Positions 13,001 through 22,136 of a stretch of DNA of 64,000 nt are shown piece after piece (the first letter of the stretch is position 1; the number at the start of each line of letters is the position of its first letter). The notes below the pieces were generated by a model. That model saw nothing but the letters and a program-made list of their open reading frames with translations, was not told the DNA's origin and made no database searches. Made by a program: the position numbers and the translations under genes. Source of the stretch: Siphonodentalium dalli (Eukaryota; Mollusca; Scaphopoda; Gadilida; Siphonodentaliidae); NCBI GenBank assembly GCA_032622095.1, contig CP136063.1:90931980-90995979 (forward strand), read 5' to 3'.

Positions 13001-16000
13001 GAGATGGCTCCATAATGACTGGATTTAGTGTACAGTTCCCCTTTAAGCTTTTTGTTGATTGAACTTATTATCTTGATATTCCTTTGTACAAGTGAAAAAA
13101 TGGGAATCTATAGGATTTTCCTGCCTGCCTATATCAACAAATCATCCATGTCTGTTATTAAAACTGAATGGGAGAATCCATTCAGGAATTAAAGGGTTGG
13201 TTTTCATTCTGTATCTTGAAAACATCCTTACAGATAAAGAATAAACTATTCCAAGGATTACTTCTAAAAACTGATTGGGGAAATCCATTCAAGAATAAAA
13301 TGGTTACCCATTTATATACTAAATGGATTCTCCCACTCAGTTATAAAAAGTATACATTGGAATGGTCTATTGTTCATATGGAGGATTTTTCAAGAAAAAT
13401 AAGCAGACAATAGATGATAAAAGTGCAGGAGTCCAAGTTATTACAGGGAAATGTTCAGACAATAAGTGCAACAAAACACCTGTAGAACTTATTATCTGAA
13501 CATTTCCTAAGGGATCTACTTGTCAATGAGTATTTAGTATATAAACGATTAAGAGTTTCAGACTGATAGCTCACCATTCTTAACAAGGACAGACAAAAGC
13601 TGTATGACGATACTGTCAGCTGACCTGTCCATGGAATCTTGTAGGTGTCCATAAGATCCAACAGATGTGAATATTTCTAGCATCCTCATCGGCACGGCAA
13701 TAGGTGTCTGTGTGTCAGAGATGGCCTCCAGATATCTGTGTTGTAAAGCAGAAAGAGAATTAAGGTGATATCACAGCAAATGGTCTGCAACCTTTCTATA
13801 CTAAATGGATTCTCCCACTCCCAGTTATAAAATTATACATTGGAATGGTATATTATTCATTTGGAAGGATATTAAGGATTTATGAGCAAAATGATAATAC
13901 AAATGCAGAAAAAAGATATAGTCCCAGATATATACGAGCGCCTGTGGCGCATAAGATACTATGGGTGGCGAGATGGGATGGTGGGTGGGTAATACCTATA
14001 TACGAGCGCCTGCGGCGCATAAGATACTATGGGTGGCGGGATGGGATGGTGGGTGGCTACTACTTATATACGAGCGCCTGTGGCGCATAAGATACTATGG
14101 GTGGCGGGATGGGATGATGGGTGGGTACTACCTATATGCAAGCGCCTGCAGCGCATAAGATACTATGGGTGGCGGGATGGGATGGTGGGTGGGTACTACC
14201 TATATTAATTAATAATCATTGGTAGGAAATGTTCGGACAATAAGTTCAACAAATGACATATGGTCTTTTGTTGAACCTATTATCTGAAGATTTCGTAAGG
14301 GAACTCATCAATGAGTATAGAAAGGATTAAGAAACAGCATGTTAGATTGGTCAGAGAGCCATGCAATACATAGAGGATCTACAAATCGTCCCTAATTTAT
14401 AGCGGAATTTACAAAACAATCACAGTAAATTAGGTCTGGACCGAGCCTTTGGTGAGGTCTAGACCTAATTTACCTTACGAGTTTTGTAAATTCTGCTATA
14501 AACTGGGGACCAGTTGTAGATTCTACTTATTACATGGTCCAAAACCTTGATAAAACATACTTAAATCATAAAACTAACATCGCTTCTATAAGGTCTGCGA
14601 TGATGTCTCACGTAGCTATATGTTGTTTGCCCGAGAAAAGATATAGTCCCAGATAAATAAAGACTCTGTGACGTATTTAATGGCATATATTTAATGAAAT
14701 AACTGTTCAAACTCTTCATTCGTTAGAGTATGTTGGAAAAAAATTGGAAGCCATAGTATTTTGAGATGTAGCATACGGAATGTCAACAGAAGATAAACCG
14801 GAAATCAATGGTTACCTGTCAATATTTCCTGTTATGCAACAAATGTTGCATATCAATGCAACAAACGTTGCATATCACAATTCATAAAATGTGTTTATTG
14901 AATGGAATAGGAGTAGGATAATGCAATAAATCCCATGTTTACATCTCAAGGCATCAACATAAGGGAAACCAAGTCAAGAGTTACATTGTCTCTCACTGGT
15001 GACTGACTGGATTCTCAACTATAGTATAGAAGTGAACAAGAGCACCGCCAGGTATGGTTTAATAGCCCGTTTGCAAAGTAAATAGTTGTCATCTTTCATT
15101 TACTATCAAAGAAAATTGGCTATCAGGTACAAAACCCCAATTTGAATTTCACCTGTATCGTGAGGTAATAAACTAACACACAGAATATGAGTCCAATAGA
15201 ATAACGCAAAATATCATCTGGAAAGCAAGAATATGCGAAATTTCTAAGTCAAAAAGGCCCGCAACTCTGGAAAAAATCATCTAACCATACCTAAATTCGA
15301 ACTTGACCTGTATTTTGGTATGACTGAGTCACATACCAAGTTTAGTTGTGATCAAACAATCCAAACTCATGTTATCAGCCGGCACCCAAAATGTTGATAG
15401 ATAGTTGGAGGACAAACACACTGATTACATAATATGGACCATTTTTTCAAACGAGCGTATACAAATGATTTAAAGTTTCAATCTAAATGTGGTTTGTCAG
15501 ATAACTTAAGCTAAGACAACTGGATCATTTAATAATATCATTAGTTATAAATGACCTTGATAACACTGCCAATTCAAATATATTGGCACTCATTATTTTT
15601 TCCTGAAAAGAGTTGTTTAAAACCAGCTACATTGGGTGCATGTATCTAAATATTACCTCAGACACAGGACAAGCAGACGTTTGATTTGATGCATAGCCCT
15701 AGAGAAATCTTCGATGAAACATCTGATGTACTCTTCCTTCTTTCGAATAACCATTTGACATACAGAGATCTGAAAATTTTGTTATAAGAAATACATGTAC
15801 TATCAAACAATAATTTGTATATTAATAAATTCATTTATTATTGGTAGGTTGTGAGGTAAATAGCAAATATTCTGAGTACCGGTATCATAACATTGGAAGG
15901 AATTTACGAACAGGTGTCAACAAATAAATAGATTGATTCTCAACAGCCTAACAAACTGGAACATATACATATGTATTTCTTCAAATTCAATATTACTATA

Positions 16001-19000
16001 CTTTGTGCTTCCTTGTAAATATTCTTAGGACACCTTGGAAAAAATTAAAATGATAAAATTGTCTGAATACGACAAATAAGGTCCCAAAGAAAATAAATAA
16101 TGAGAACTGTAGTGAACATCAATAAATCATTGCCAAGAGGGAAAGGCAATTAATATTATTAGTTATCTTCGGCAACATCAGGGGTATATGGAGATTTAAT
16201 ACCTAATGTTAATTTTGAACCCTGAGGTGGAGCCGAGGGTTTCAAAAAGAGACATCCAGGTATTAAATATCCATGCACCCCACGATGTCGCCGGAGATAA
16301 CGATTTTCTCTCCACAAATCAATAATAGCCATGTCTCCTTAATTTAAGTGTGTTTTTCATAGGTTCTCTGAATAACTCACACCAATAAGGTGACGTCAAA
16401 CTTGGCATGCGAGAGCAATGTCACAATTGGTGGAAACTGTCAGTTCAAGGGTCATTCATATACCCCTGATGTTTCACGTGCTCATATAACCCTGATGTTT
16501 CATGCATGTTCTCCTATGTATACCCCGCTGTCAAGGATGACAGGGGACATGGTGATATAAACGTTGCATTGTAGCCAATCAGAATGCTAGTTACAACTGG
16601 ATGTGGGGACAAGTCATTTTATTCATGATGTTTTTTTAGACTTATATTTGACTCCCAGGGTGAGGGGAATCACCTCTTCATTAACAAGTTAAACCAGAAT
16701 ATCCTGCCCAGAACCATTTTGAGGATATAACATTTTTAGAGTTTAGGAATAGAGCACCATGCGAGGTAACATATAATCAAAATCATATATTCCAATTATG
16801 CTAAATATTTTTGAGTTTTGAGCTAAAACAACAAACACACAATTTATAAGTTGCATCAACAAATATTGTATAAAACATTCAAAATGAAGTCGAAGCAGAC
16901 TTATTAACTGTTTCTATAATGAATACTCATTGACAAGTAGTTCCCTTAGAACATGTTCAGACATGTCGTTTTTTTAACTTATTATCTGAACATTTCCCTC
17001 CAATGAATTTGAATCATTTAGCCCTTGTATTATCTGTTTTTCTGTCAGTCGTCTGCTTTTATTAATTGAACACCCCTCAAAAAGAATAATAAACCATTCC
17101 AATGTATGCTTTTATAACTAAATGGGAAAAGAAAGGGATAAATATATATATAGGCTTTGATTGTATTTGGGTTAGAAGCAGTCTTCCATGGAAATGAATA
17201 GACATAAATCCATAGTGATTTTTTTCTGCCTGTATTTTGCTCATATTTATATCTGAACATCACTATAAATGAAGAATAAACTGTTCCAATGTTTACTTTT
17301 AGAACTGAATGGGAGATTCCATTTATAAGTGAATGGGTTATGGTAATGTCCTAAATAATTGACTCCTTAACCCACAGCAGAATTACCCATAATTCTGCTG
17401 TGGTTAAGTCGATTATTTAGGGCATTACTGTATATGTACATTCTTGATCATGAGTGAATGAGTAAGTATGACTCTACTTACCAGTCTAGCTCCATCCTTA
17501 TCAGGATTGTAGATGAAGTCCAATTTAGTGACCAGATTTGATATCTGATCAACGGACTTGTGTTTACTTTTCTCTAAAGATTTGTAAACAGCATCGAATT
17601 CTGCACGCTTCTCTGATGCCTACAATAAATAAATAGTCATGTGCCTGAGTGCCAACATGTAAATAAAAAGGATAGTTAAAGATGATATATGTCTTCCAGG
17701 TAACAATTACAACAACAACAACATAATTTTTATAAATCCGATTTCAAGACTACAATAGCTATTTTGTGAATAAAATACAGATAAAACTGAAGATAGGGTA
17801 TACTATTTATCTATAAAAGCATAATAAAGTGGTTTATTTCTATCATAAGATTGTGGTGAAATCTATATTGAAATGGAAATTGTCATAATTACGGGTCAGG
17901 TGTAAACAAGAGAGAATTCTCCTTCTTGGTACGCTCTGATCGTTTTCGTGCAGATTTCTGTTCTAAATATAGCCCATAAAACTGTTCCGCCAATGTGATA
18001 AGAAATCCTAAATAAAATTTATATTAATTGAAGGAAACTTCTTCAGACAGGTGTCCTCGATTCATATCTAATCTTTTATACCTCGGAATCTATATAAAAC
18101 TTTCTGGGAGGAGACAGACCATCTTTAATAAAGTATTGTGTGCACAAAAGAAAAGATTTATAATTTAACCTTTTATTGACAGGAGCTATACTGGTGCAGT
18201 ATTAAAGATCATGTGCCAGTGCATTATCTTATTTCTGCGAGTCTCCCATTGGGAATTAGCCCAAAACTTTAGTCAAGAATTAATCTCTCACAGGGAGGTT
18301 TTCACATCAATAAGACTGGCTCTGTAATCAGTGTGCAATGTCAATTTCAAGTAAAGAGTGAAATCCTCTTGAGATCAGTATTAACCCTTTCATGACGGGA
18401 GCTTCCTGAAATTTTGCGAAAACCCTGTGGCAGTGCATTCTGTTATATATGCGAGTCTCCCACAAGGAGCCTCACATATAAGAGAATACATTGGCCTAAC
18501 AATATTTACCTTGACTTTGTAAGCCAGAGCATTCCCTTATATGAACAAGGCTCCCTATGGGAGACTCGCATACATAAGAGAATGCACTGGCACAGGATCC
18601 TCAATGTGGCACAAGCGCAGCTCCCGTAATGAAAGGGTTGAAACTTAATTTAGCATCTCCTGATAAAGATCCTTCCAATTCACGCAGTTCTCTATTGTTG
18701 CATTTCCGTAAAATTTAAATACATTTTGTTAACTGTTAGAAGTAGCTCCCTTAACCATGTCTGTTTAGTTCAATGACAATTAAAATATTAAATACTCTTT
18801 GTTTTGTTCGAGTCATTTTAAGTTAACGAAAAAGGCAAATTTACTTCATTCTCTGAGAACCACACAATTTTCCAGCAACTTCAACGCTAACTTAGATCAG
18901 GTATTTAACTTGACAACTGTGTTCTGCTGGCAATTCAGTATACCCTATAAGTTTGCTGGATTGTCACAGATTTTGCAATACATATGGGAGGACATTAAAG

Positions 19001-22000
19001 GCCCACTTCATTTTCGAGTCATAATTTTTTTTATAGTGACTTGATATACGGTTTTAATAACAAACTATGCCATAAAATATGATTAAAATAGTATAATTCA
19101 TCACCATTTGAAACATCTGTGTCGCAAATGGCCATAGAGAAATAGAAAACAACTGAAATCATAAAATGATTCCCTTCATTTTGGCTCCCAGAATGCAACA
19201 GAATTCAAACTAAAAATAATTTTTTTAATGGAAGGGGAATAACTCTATCTTCAAGATATAGAGTCCCCCCCCCTCCATTGAAAATAATACACTTTTTACT
19301 ACAATCTAGATGACAAAAACATGTTGGTAAACTCAACAAAAACAACATGTTCACAGTTTATTACACTGGATAAGTTGATAATACAATGTTTTGGAGCCTC
19401 CTCTTTCAAATGGTATATAATATGGCATATATTTTATAGGTGATCTGGGATTCGAAAATTAAGCGAGCCTTTAAACGAAAAAAATGGATCAACAGCATTA
19501 GTACGTTAACCATGTTGTTTCTTCTTACCTTCTTTTTTCGAACAAGTGAACCTCTAATAAAGGACTGAATTATTAAGGAGCTTTCATTCCGTCTCCGGAT
19601 ATCCTGGAATGTACAATTGTAATGCGGTATGAATTTGAAGAAACCATGAGAGCGTTCTGATGAATGGCAACAAGCCATATTTCCGACTAAATCCTGAAAA
19701 GTTACCCATAATTCTGCTGTGGTTAAGGAGTCTATTATTTAGGGCAATACTGTAAATATGATTTCCAGCAAATTGATCTGTATCTAAACTTTAGCTTCAG
19801 ACAAAGGCCTTCTTCAGTATTCAGTAGAATTTGAGAGAGTTACAACTCCACATGAACACAGAAGTATGTGTTATAGAATAATAAAATGTAACTCTCGCAC
19901 ATTTTGCAGGACATATCTCAAATCTGATTAAAAACATATCATGTGCCTATTGTACTTCAAACTGATATTCTACTATTCAGTCACTACAAAAGTACTTGAA
20001 CTGAGCCAGTTCATTCACATTGATATGCACATTTGAACACTTTACTGGAGTATTTTACTTCACTTTAAATAGACTATAGCATTAGACTGAATTGAAAAAT
20101 CAATTTATTCAACAAACTATGTCTAAAATCAAGAAACCAAAGTCAAACTTCACATGAGAATGATTTAAAAATCCCATATTCCCTTACATCGAGAAGACAC
20201 CTTTCACACATGTACAGGTACATGTGTGCCATAAATAATAATGGGGAAAAATAATGATTTTCACTTAGAAGCAACAACAGTGTGTGCATCATTGTATTTA
20301 TGTAGTTCCACCAATTTTGTCTTTGAATTTGATAGATTGATAAAAAAAGATTATCAATATCTGCCCACAAAATACTTAGATGTGTCTCATAGTCCTTTAA
20401 CAAATATTCAATGTACTGTATCTCTAATTTAATTTTCATGACACAATCATTAGTAATGATAAAACTTATAAAAGGTTATTAGCAGCAGGAACCTCACCTC
20501 TCGACGTTGCCTTTCAATGTGGGTTCTTTTTATCAGGTCATCTTTCTCCACCTGGAAAAGTCAAGAATATCTAATAAGAAGGGTTGCGCATCAAAGATGG
20601 CTCTGATCGAGTTTTTTTTAATCATAAGAGTGAATCTGCCTGACCAAGAATCACTAAAAATGGATAACTAAAAAACCATGGATAACTCAGAACTAAAGCT
20701 GAATAGGTCACTCTCACTAGTTTTCTGTGATAAAGTTACCCAGGTTCCTGAAATTGTGATAAAGTTACCCAGGTTGGAGAGGAATGTGATAAAGTTACCC
20801 AGGTTGATAACATTTCATGTTTTAATAGCAACAAATTATTGATTTTTGCGTTCAAGGGCTATTACTTGCCAAAACTGAACAGTATTTCCCTCTGTCACTC
20901 TTAAATCGAGTTGATGTTGTGAGATTTGCTTAACCTAGCTGGGTAACTTTTTCACAATTCTCTCCAACCTGGGTAAACTTTATCACAAATTTAGGAACCT
21001 GGGTAACTTTATCACAAAAACCGGTGAGAGTGGTCGACCTATTCAGCAGAACTAAAGGCCATAAATCAGTTTTTTTTTAAAACAACTGGTTTTTGAACTC
21101 AATCAAGATATTTTCTCATCTATTTGCTACCTGTATACTACTAGTACTATTAAAAAAAATTCTTGCAATAATCATGTGACACTCATGATTGTTAGTGATT
21201 GTTTGTATTTTAATGCATGCGTCAATGACTTTGACATAGATCAAAGCGGTCAAAGCTATGTCAAACCTATATTAAGTGATCCATTGTCCACTACCTGAAT
21301 CTCAGTTGATTAAAACATTCACTGCATGATGCAAACCTTATAGTGCTTATATAGTGCGAATCCAGTTGGATTCTCATGATTTTTGTTGCGCTAATAATTA
21401 CGAGAATCATTTTGCGTTGAATTATAAGCCCTGTTTGGATACAGTATCTCTTCAACATACTTCTGATATCATGTTACAAGTGATTCAATGATGAGAATGT
21501 CATGTGAACTGATACGATATCAACATGCTATTTTACCATATGTATAAGAATACAAAATATCAGAAGCGGGCGCTAATAACTTCATATTATATAATAAGCA
21601 AAATTATTCAATATTGAAAGGCCTTAATTATATATATATAAATGATCAACAATTTCGTTCAATCCCGCCTTGACTTATTGGGCGACCACCGCCCGGAAAA
21701 TAGCAGCAAAAAGGGCAGGTTGGCCCACAGGCAGGTAATCCCATTTCAAATCCCACTTCAGTTGATAAATCATCGGACCTAGCCTCATAGGTCACAGTAG
21801 GTGAGTAGGTCGCACCGACCAATTCATTTATTATCATTATTCAATGCATCTGATGGCACGATAACCACCCAGGACACTAACAGAGTAATATTTTGATGTT
21901 ACCTATCTTTTCCAGAGCATTCAATGTCAATTTGTTATATAGGTCGCATCTAAAACTAATAAAACCTCTCCCATTTTCGCAAAAATGAAAACAATTGAAA

Positions 22001-22136
22001 AAGGAACCCCATTTTGACACACTAAAAATAATTGTGTCATATTTTCTTCCTTTTTTACGTAAAAATTTACCTTTTTGCTCGCTCCTCGAAGAGATTGGAG
22101 AGGCTTGCGGCGAAAGTCCCCTTCAAAGCTGTACAT
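821..22136 (-). CDS. UBE3C: HECT-type E3 ubiquitin ligase UBE3C, 5' part (13 coding exons; 3' part outside window)
   Basis: UBE3C is a proteasome-associated HECT ubiquitin ligase that builds K29- and K48-linked chains. Joining exons 22071-22136, 20498-20551, 19529-19603, 17482-17619, 15657-15769, 13575-13735, 12108-12261, 10557-10801, 8896-9026, 7836-8023, 5687-5773, 3476-3630 and 821-1035 (complement) gives 594 codons open throughout, with GT-AG borders and matching phases. The start MYSFEGDF resembles the vertebrate N terminus MFSFEGDF. An IQ motif lies near residues 52-65 (QSFIRGSLVRKK). Helical-repeat blocks follow that match the family, such as PMRMLE, LLYSLAFN and LFSHSL-like FSHSLL. 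The HECT domain, the last third of the roughly 1,080-residue family protein, is not in the window. Introns are packed with transposons, none of which interrupts an exon. The gene is head to head with DPH5. UBE3B was considered; the N-terminal and LLYSLAFN similarity favours UBE3C. Confidence 0.95.
1085..1300. repeat. Diverged interspersed repeat, copy 1
   Basis: The reverse complement of this stretch resembles 5950-6140, sharing runs such as GGCAATCTGCTA and AGCCAATTATGAGG. Both copies are in UBE3C introns. Class unknown. Confidence 0.5.
1699..3248. mobile_element. 1.55-kb TTAA element with TTAACCCTTTGAACCC ends
   Basis: The two ends are perfect inverted copies of TTAACCCTTTGAACCC, each including the TTAA. 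The interior is made of diverged direct repeats; the block around GTTGCCTAGCAAC occurs three times (2635-2647, 2856-2868, 3023-3035). No reading frame of useful length is seen, so it is non-autonomous, of piggyBac or another TTAA-targeting superfamily. Confidence 0.8.
3476..3630 (-). CDS. UBE3C: UBE3C coding exon 12
   Basis: The block SSMFSHSLLTLHDADF matches SSLFSHSLISIHDNEF, and IGRIVPLLSVF matches SSRIIPLFYLF. Acceptor TTCACAG, donor GTATAG. Confidence 0.95.
3710..3972. mobile_element. F2 element (TTAACCCTTTCTATACT family), full copy
   Basis: Starts TTAACCCTTTCTGTACTAAA and ends AGTTAGAAAGGGTTAA. A subterminal GGAAATGTTCAGATAATAAG hairpin arm lies near the right end. About 260 bp, the usual size of this family, in a UBE3C intron. 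Confidence 0.85.
3990..4430. mobile_element. F5 element (8-bp target duplication family)
   Basis: Two palindromic modules, each with GGTCCCCAGAGGGTGAATTT facing its reverse complement, sit at the ends of a roughly 440-bp unit. The structure matches the copy at 55969-56372, which has a perfect 8-bp duplication. Confidence 0.8.
4431..5160. other. Unexplained intronic stretch of UBE3C
   Basis: No exon or repeat family is recognised. Open frames here are short and have no coding signal. Confidence 0.45.
5166..5335. repeat. Diverged fold-back repeat
   Basis: GGATAAACATGCTGT at the left faces a reverse-complement copy at the right, with further matching of TTGGGACATTTATCGGTGGG. The open frames on both strands are a side effect of the symmetry. 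Confidence 0.6.
5687..5773 (-). CDS. UBE3C: UBE3C coding exon 11
   Basis: The 87-nt exon reads LLYSLAFNCNIVRDMWF, nearly identical at its start to the family block RLLYSLAFNARFLRHLWF. Acceptor TTCACAG, donor GTAAGT. Confidence 0.95.
5950..6140. repeat. Diverged interspersed repeat, copy 2
   Basis: Opposite-orientation relative of 1085-1300. Confidence 0.5.
6523..7645. mobile_element. F2 element split by a hAT-like insertion
   Basis: The left part begins TAACCCTTTCTATACTGAAT at 6523 and the right part resumes at 7491 with the GGGAAATGTTCAGATAATAA hairpin and ends near 7645. The break is exactly at the hAT-like element at 6629-7482. Confidence 0.75.
6629..7482. mobile_element. Non-autonomous hAT-like element with 8-bp target duplication
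   Basis: The ends are inverted copies TAGACCCCGAAGCC and GGCTTCGGGCTCTA, flanked by perfect duplications GCAGGCAG at 6621-6628 and 7483-7490. The 8-bp duplication and TAG-type end fit the hAT superfamily. GGCTGGC/GGCGGC-rich simple sequence fills both subterminal regions. A degenerate F2 start (7163 onward) lies inside. Confidence 0.85.
7836..8023 (-). CDS. UBE3C: UBE3C coding exon 10
   Basis: The exon runs from IGGLTSLPELREECL to CHVLLCQQKIPVHRS. The segment ATICHVLLCQQ matches ASVCHTLMVQH of the family. Acceptor TTTGAAG is weak; donor GTAAGT. An alternative donor 6 nt upstream (GTCGAG) would break the frame with exon 11. Confidence 0.9.
8204..8566. mobile_element. F8 element, copy 1
   Basis: About 365 bp beginning TATTATGGACTTGTTCGGGT and ending TGTGTCACATCACTTTAA. 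The same unit recurs at 53353-53687, 58424-58800 and, reversed and shortened, 43923-44210. TTAA is present at the ends of the better copies. Confidence 0.75.
8896..9026 (-). CDS. UBE3C: UBE3C coding exon 9 (acidic linker)
   Basis: EKLAVDEVLKYIMVLKTLMP is followed by an acidic stretch (DDSDDEEEM) equivalent to the serine/acid-rich linker of vertebrate UBE3C. Acceptor CTTACAG, donor GTGAGT, ending in phase 0. Confidence 0.9.
9086..9516. mobile_element. F5 element
   Basis: Same two-module structure as 3990-4430, with GTGCCTGTCATTTGCAGAAT at the left and GGCACACTAAACTCAGGCTT at the right. Confidence 0.8.
9563..9805. mobile_element. F2 element, inverted and diverged
   Basis: Reverse-orientation F2: hairpin GGAAATGTTCAGATTATAAG, then CGTCTGCTTTTATTACTTGA, ending in a degraded CTGAGTGGGAGAGTCCATTT. 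Confidence 0.7.
9895..10051. mobile_element. F2 element, inverted and internally deleted
   Basis: Begins TAACCCTTTATATAGTAAAT and ends CCATTCAGTATAGAACGGG, with the hairpin deleted. Confidence 0.65.
10557..10801 (-). CDS. UBE3C: UBE3C coding exon 8
   Basis: This is the largest exon here (245 nt). QISQFLLPAMAYGKYPFPF matches the family FTDQIFHFIIPALADAQTVFPYEPF region, and PWLLAAVLTFGETYIG matches PWLFYFVLTVGENYLG. Acceptor TTTTCAG, donor GTACAG. Confidence 0.95.
10970..11084. mobile_element. F1 element, right half only
   Basis: Only one arm is present, from AGAGCTTTCCGATGAATGGC to TTTAGGGCATTGCTGTA, so it cannot fold back. Confidence 0.75.
11085..11406. mobile_element. F2 element, inverted, with partial hairpin duplication
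   Basis: The hairpin arm AGGAAATGTTCAGATAATAA occurs at 11092 and again at 11191; the right end is TTTAGTTTAGAAAGGGTTAA at 11406. Confidence 0.65.
11560..11832. mobile_element. Two degraded F2 fragments
   Basis: Fragments with TGTCATCTGCTTATATTATT (11560 onward) and TGTCGTCTGCTTATATTATA (11720 onward) are inverted F2 middles joined end to end. Confidence 0.5.
11934..12090. mobile_element. F3 element, single-hairpin form
   Basis: GTGCCAGTGCATTCTCTTAT faces its reverse complement and the unit ends TTCAGGAAGCTCCAGTCATG and AGGGTTAA. Its right end is 18 bp from the donor side of UBE3C exon 7. Confidence 0.75.
12108..12261 (-). CDS. UBE3C: UBE3C coding exon 7
   Basis: The exon reads YYNTMKVLLHSKVPSSLE and matches the family segment GYYRSLYLLINSKLPSSIE. 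Acceptor TTTTAG, donor GTATTG. An F3 transposon copy ends about 20 bp downstream of the donor side, inside the intron. Confidence 0.92.
12772..13046. mobile_element. F6 element (TTAAAGGGGGACTGT family)
   Basis: CTAAAGGGGGACTGTGCAC at the left mirrors GTACAGTTCCCCTTTAA at the right, with a second inner pair around AGTATA and TATGCAA. Related copies at 48921-49138 and 61168-61333. Confidence 0.75.
13185..13552. mobile_element. F2 element with duplicated left ends
   Basis: Left-end motifs ACTGAATGGGAGAATCCATT occur at about 13160 and again further right, then a full left end at 13303 (CCCATTTATATACTAAATGG) and hairpin to AGTATATAAACGATTAAG. Confidence 0.6.
13575..13735 (-). CDS. UBE3C: UBE3C coding exon 6
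   Basis: The translation includes PIAVPMRMLEIFTSVGSYG, matching the family block ALPMRMLEVFSSENTY. It ends in AAT-G before GTGAGC, completed by exon 7 as NGYY, as in the family (HNGYY). Confidence 0.94.
13788..14332. mobile_element. F2 element enlarged by a minisatellite
   Basis: Left end AACCTTTCTATACTAAATGG and right end GAGTATAGAAAGGATTAAG bracket a tandem array at 13925-14205. Without the array the copy has the normal F2 length. Confidence 0.75.
13925..14205. repeat. Minisatellite, about 69-bp unit, four copies
   Basis: Each unit reads TATACGAGCGCCTG, then GGCGCATAAGATACTATGGG and a GGGATGG-rich segment. It is GC-richer than its surroundings and creates open frames with repeated peptide that have no other coding support. 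Confidence 0.85.
14364..14532. repeat. Fold-back repeat with about 65-bp arms
   Basis: ATCTACAAATCGTCCCTAAT at the left faces GGGGACCAGTTGTAGATTCT at the right; the inner arm is TAAATTAGGTCT. Class unknown. Confidence 0.7.
14940..15440. repeat. Possible old interspersed repeat
   Basis: CATCAACATAAGGGAAACCA recurs at about 48113, and phrases like ACCAAGTTTAGTTGTGATC are typical of old animal repeats. No ends are visible. Confidence 0.35.
15657..15769 (-). CDS. UBE3C: UBE3C coding exon 5
   Basis: The exon encodes 37 codons plus two bases, ISVCQMVIRKK to HQIKRLLVLCL. QIKRLLVLC matches the family segment FQIKRLMSLC. Acceptor TTTTCAG, donor GTAATA. Confidence 0.9.
16158..16305. repeat. Fold-back repeat
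   Basis: GTTATCTTCGGCAACATCAG faces TGTCGCCGGAGATAACGA; a diverged relative of the left arm is at 3249-3330. Confidence 0.6.
16906..17340. mobile_element. F2 elements, inverted, one and a partial second
   Basis: ATAATGAATACTCATTGACA and the hairpin remnant TTATTATCTGAACATTTCCC, then CCATTCCAATGTATGCTTTT; a second middle and end follow to 17337. Confidence 0.65.
17344..17431. mobile_element. F1 element with central deletion
   Basis: Only the outer 40 bp of each arm remain (AATGTCCTAAATAATTGACT to GATTATTTAGGGCATTACTG). Confidence 0.75.
17482..17619 (-). CDS. UBE3C: UBE3C coding exon 4
   Basis: Forty-six codons from ASEKRAEFD to KDGARL, acceptor TTGTAG and donor GTAAGT, phase 0 at both ends. 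It fills the expected interval between the IQ motif and the IKRL helix, but its own sequence is only weakly conserved (the AFD-like start matches RSAFD in vertebrates). Confidence 0.88.
18167..18258. mobile_element. F3 fragment
   Basis: TTAACCTTTTATTGACAGGA followed by GTGCCAGTGCATTATCTTAT, broken off in the first hairpin. Confidence 0.6.
18381..18642. mobile_element. F3 element, full double-hairpin copy
   Basis: TTAACCCTTTCATGACGGGA at the left mirrors TCCCGTAATGAAAGGGTTGA at the right. Two separate hairpins built from GTGCATTCTCTTATATATGC lie between, joined by TTACCTTGACTTTGTAAGCC. Confidence 0.85.
18995..19474. mobile_element. F7 element (TTAAAGGCCCACTT family)
   Basis: TTAAAGGCCCACTTCATTTT at the left and GAAAATTAAGCGAGCCTTTAA at the right; a central C-rich tract is shared with 30327-30769. 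Its right end lies 54 bp from UBE3C exon 3. Confidence 0.75.
19529..19603 (-). CDS. UBE3C: UBE3C coding exon 3 (IQ motif)
   Basis: Twenty-five codons, phase 0 at both ends, acceptor ATTCCAG and donor GTAAGA. The translation contains IIQSFIRGSLVRKKK, an IQ-type calmodulin-binding motif at the same place as in vertebrate UBE3C (IIQSFIRGYRDRK). Confidence 0.94.
19646..19754. mobile_element. F1 element, right half only
   Basis: From AGCGTTCTGATGAATGGCAA to ATTATTTAGGGCAATACTGTA, 42 bp upstream of the exon 3 acceptor of UBE3C. Confidence 0.75.
20498..20551 (-). CDS. UBE3C: UBE3C coding exon 2
   Basis: Eighteen codons (VEKDDLIKRTHIERQRRE) lie between a TTTTCCAG acceptor and a GTGAGG donor, phase 0 at both ends. 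The charged helix corresponds to the family segment KASLLHRTQEERRKRE that precedes the IQ motif. Confidence 0.92.
20698..21047. mobile_element. Long-inverted-repeat element with 9-bp target duplication (Mutator-like)
   Basis: Each arm of about 110 bp begins GCTGAATAGGTC and holds three copies of GTGATAAAGTTACCCAGGTT. The perfect 9-bp duplication AGAACTAAA flanks it at 20689-20697 and 21048-21056. Long arms and 9-bp duplications are typical of Mutator-type elements. Non-autonomous, in UBE3C intron 1. Confidence 0.85.
21057..22070. other. Unexplained part of UBE3C intron 1
   Basis: No exon is convincing. A 63-codon minus frame at 21646-21837 with several Cys residues is unmatched by anything I know and has no splice or promoter support. 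Confidence 0.4.
22071..22136 (-). CDS. UBE3C: UBE3C coding exon 1 (start codon)
   Basis: The ATG is at 22136-22134 and 22 codons follow, starting MYSFEGDFRRKP and ending GASKK before a GTAAAT donor. This start is preferred because the first eight residues match the family N terminus almost exactly. The exon ends in phase 0. Confidence 0.94.

Noticed and set aside
13845-14158. Repeat protein with YYGWRDGM-type units
   Set aside because: Product of the minisatellite, with no start context, splice sites or homologue.
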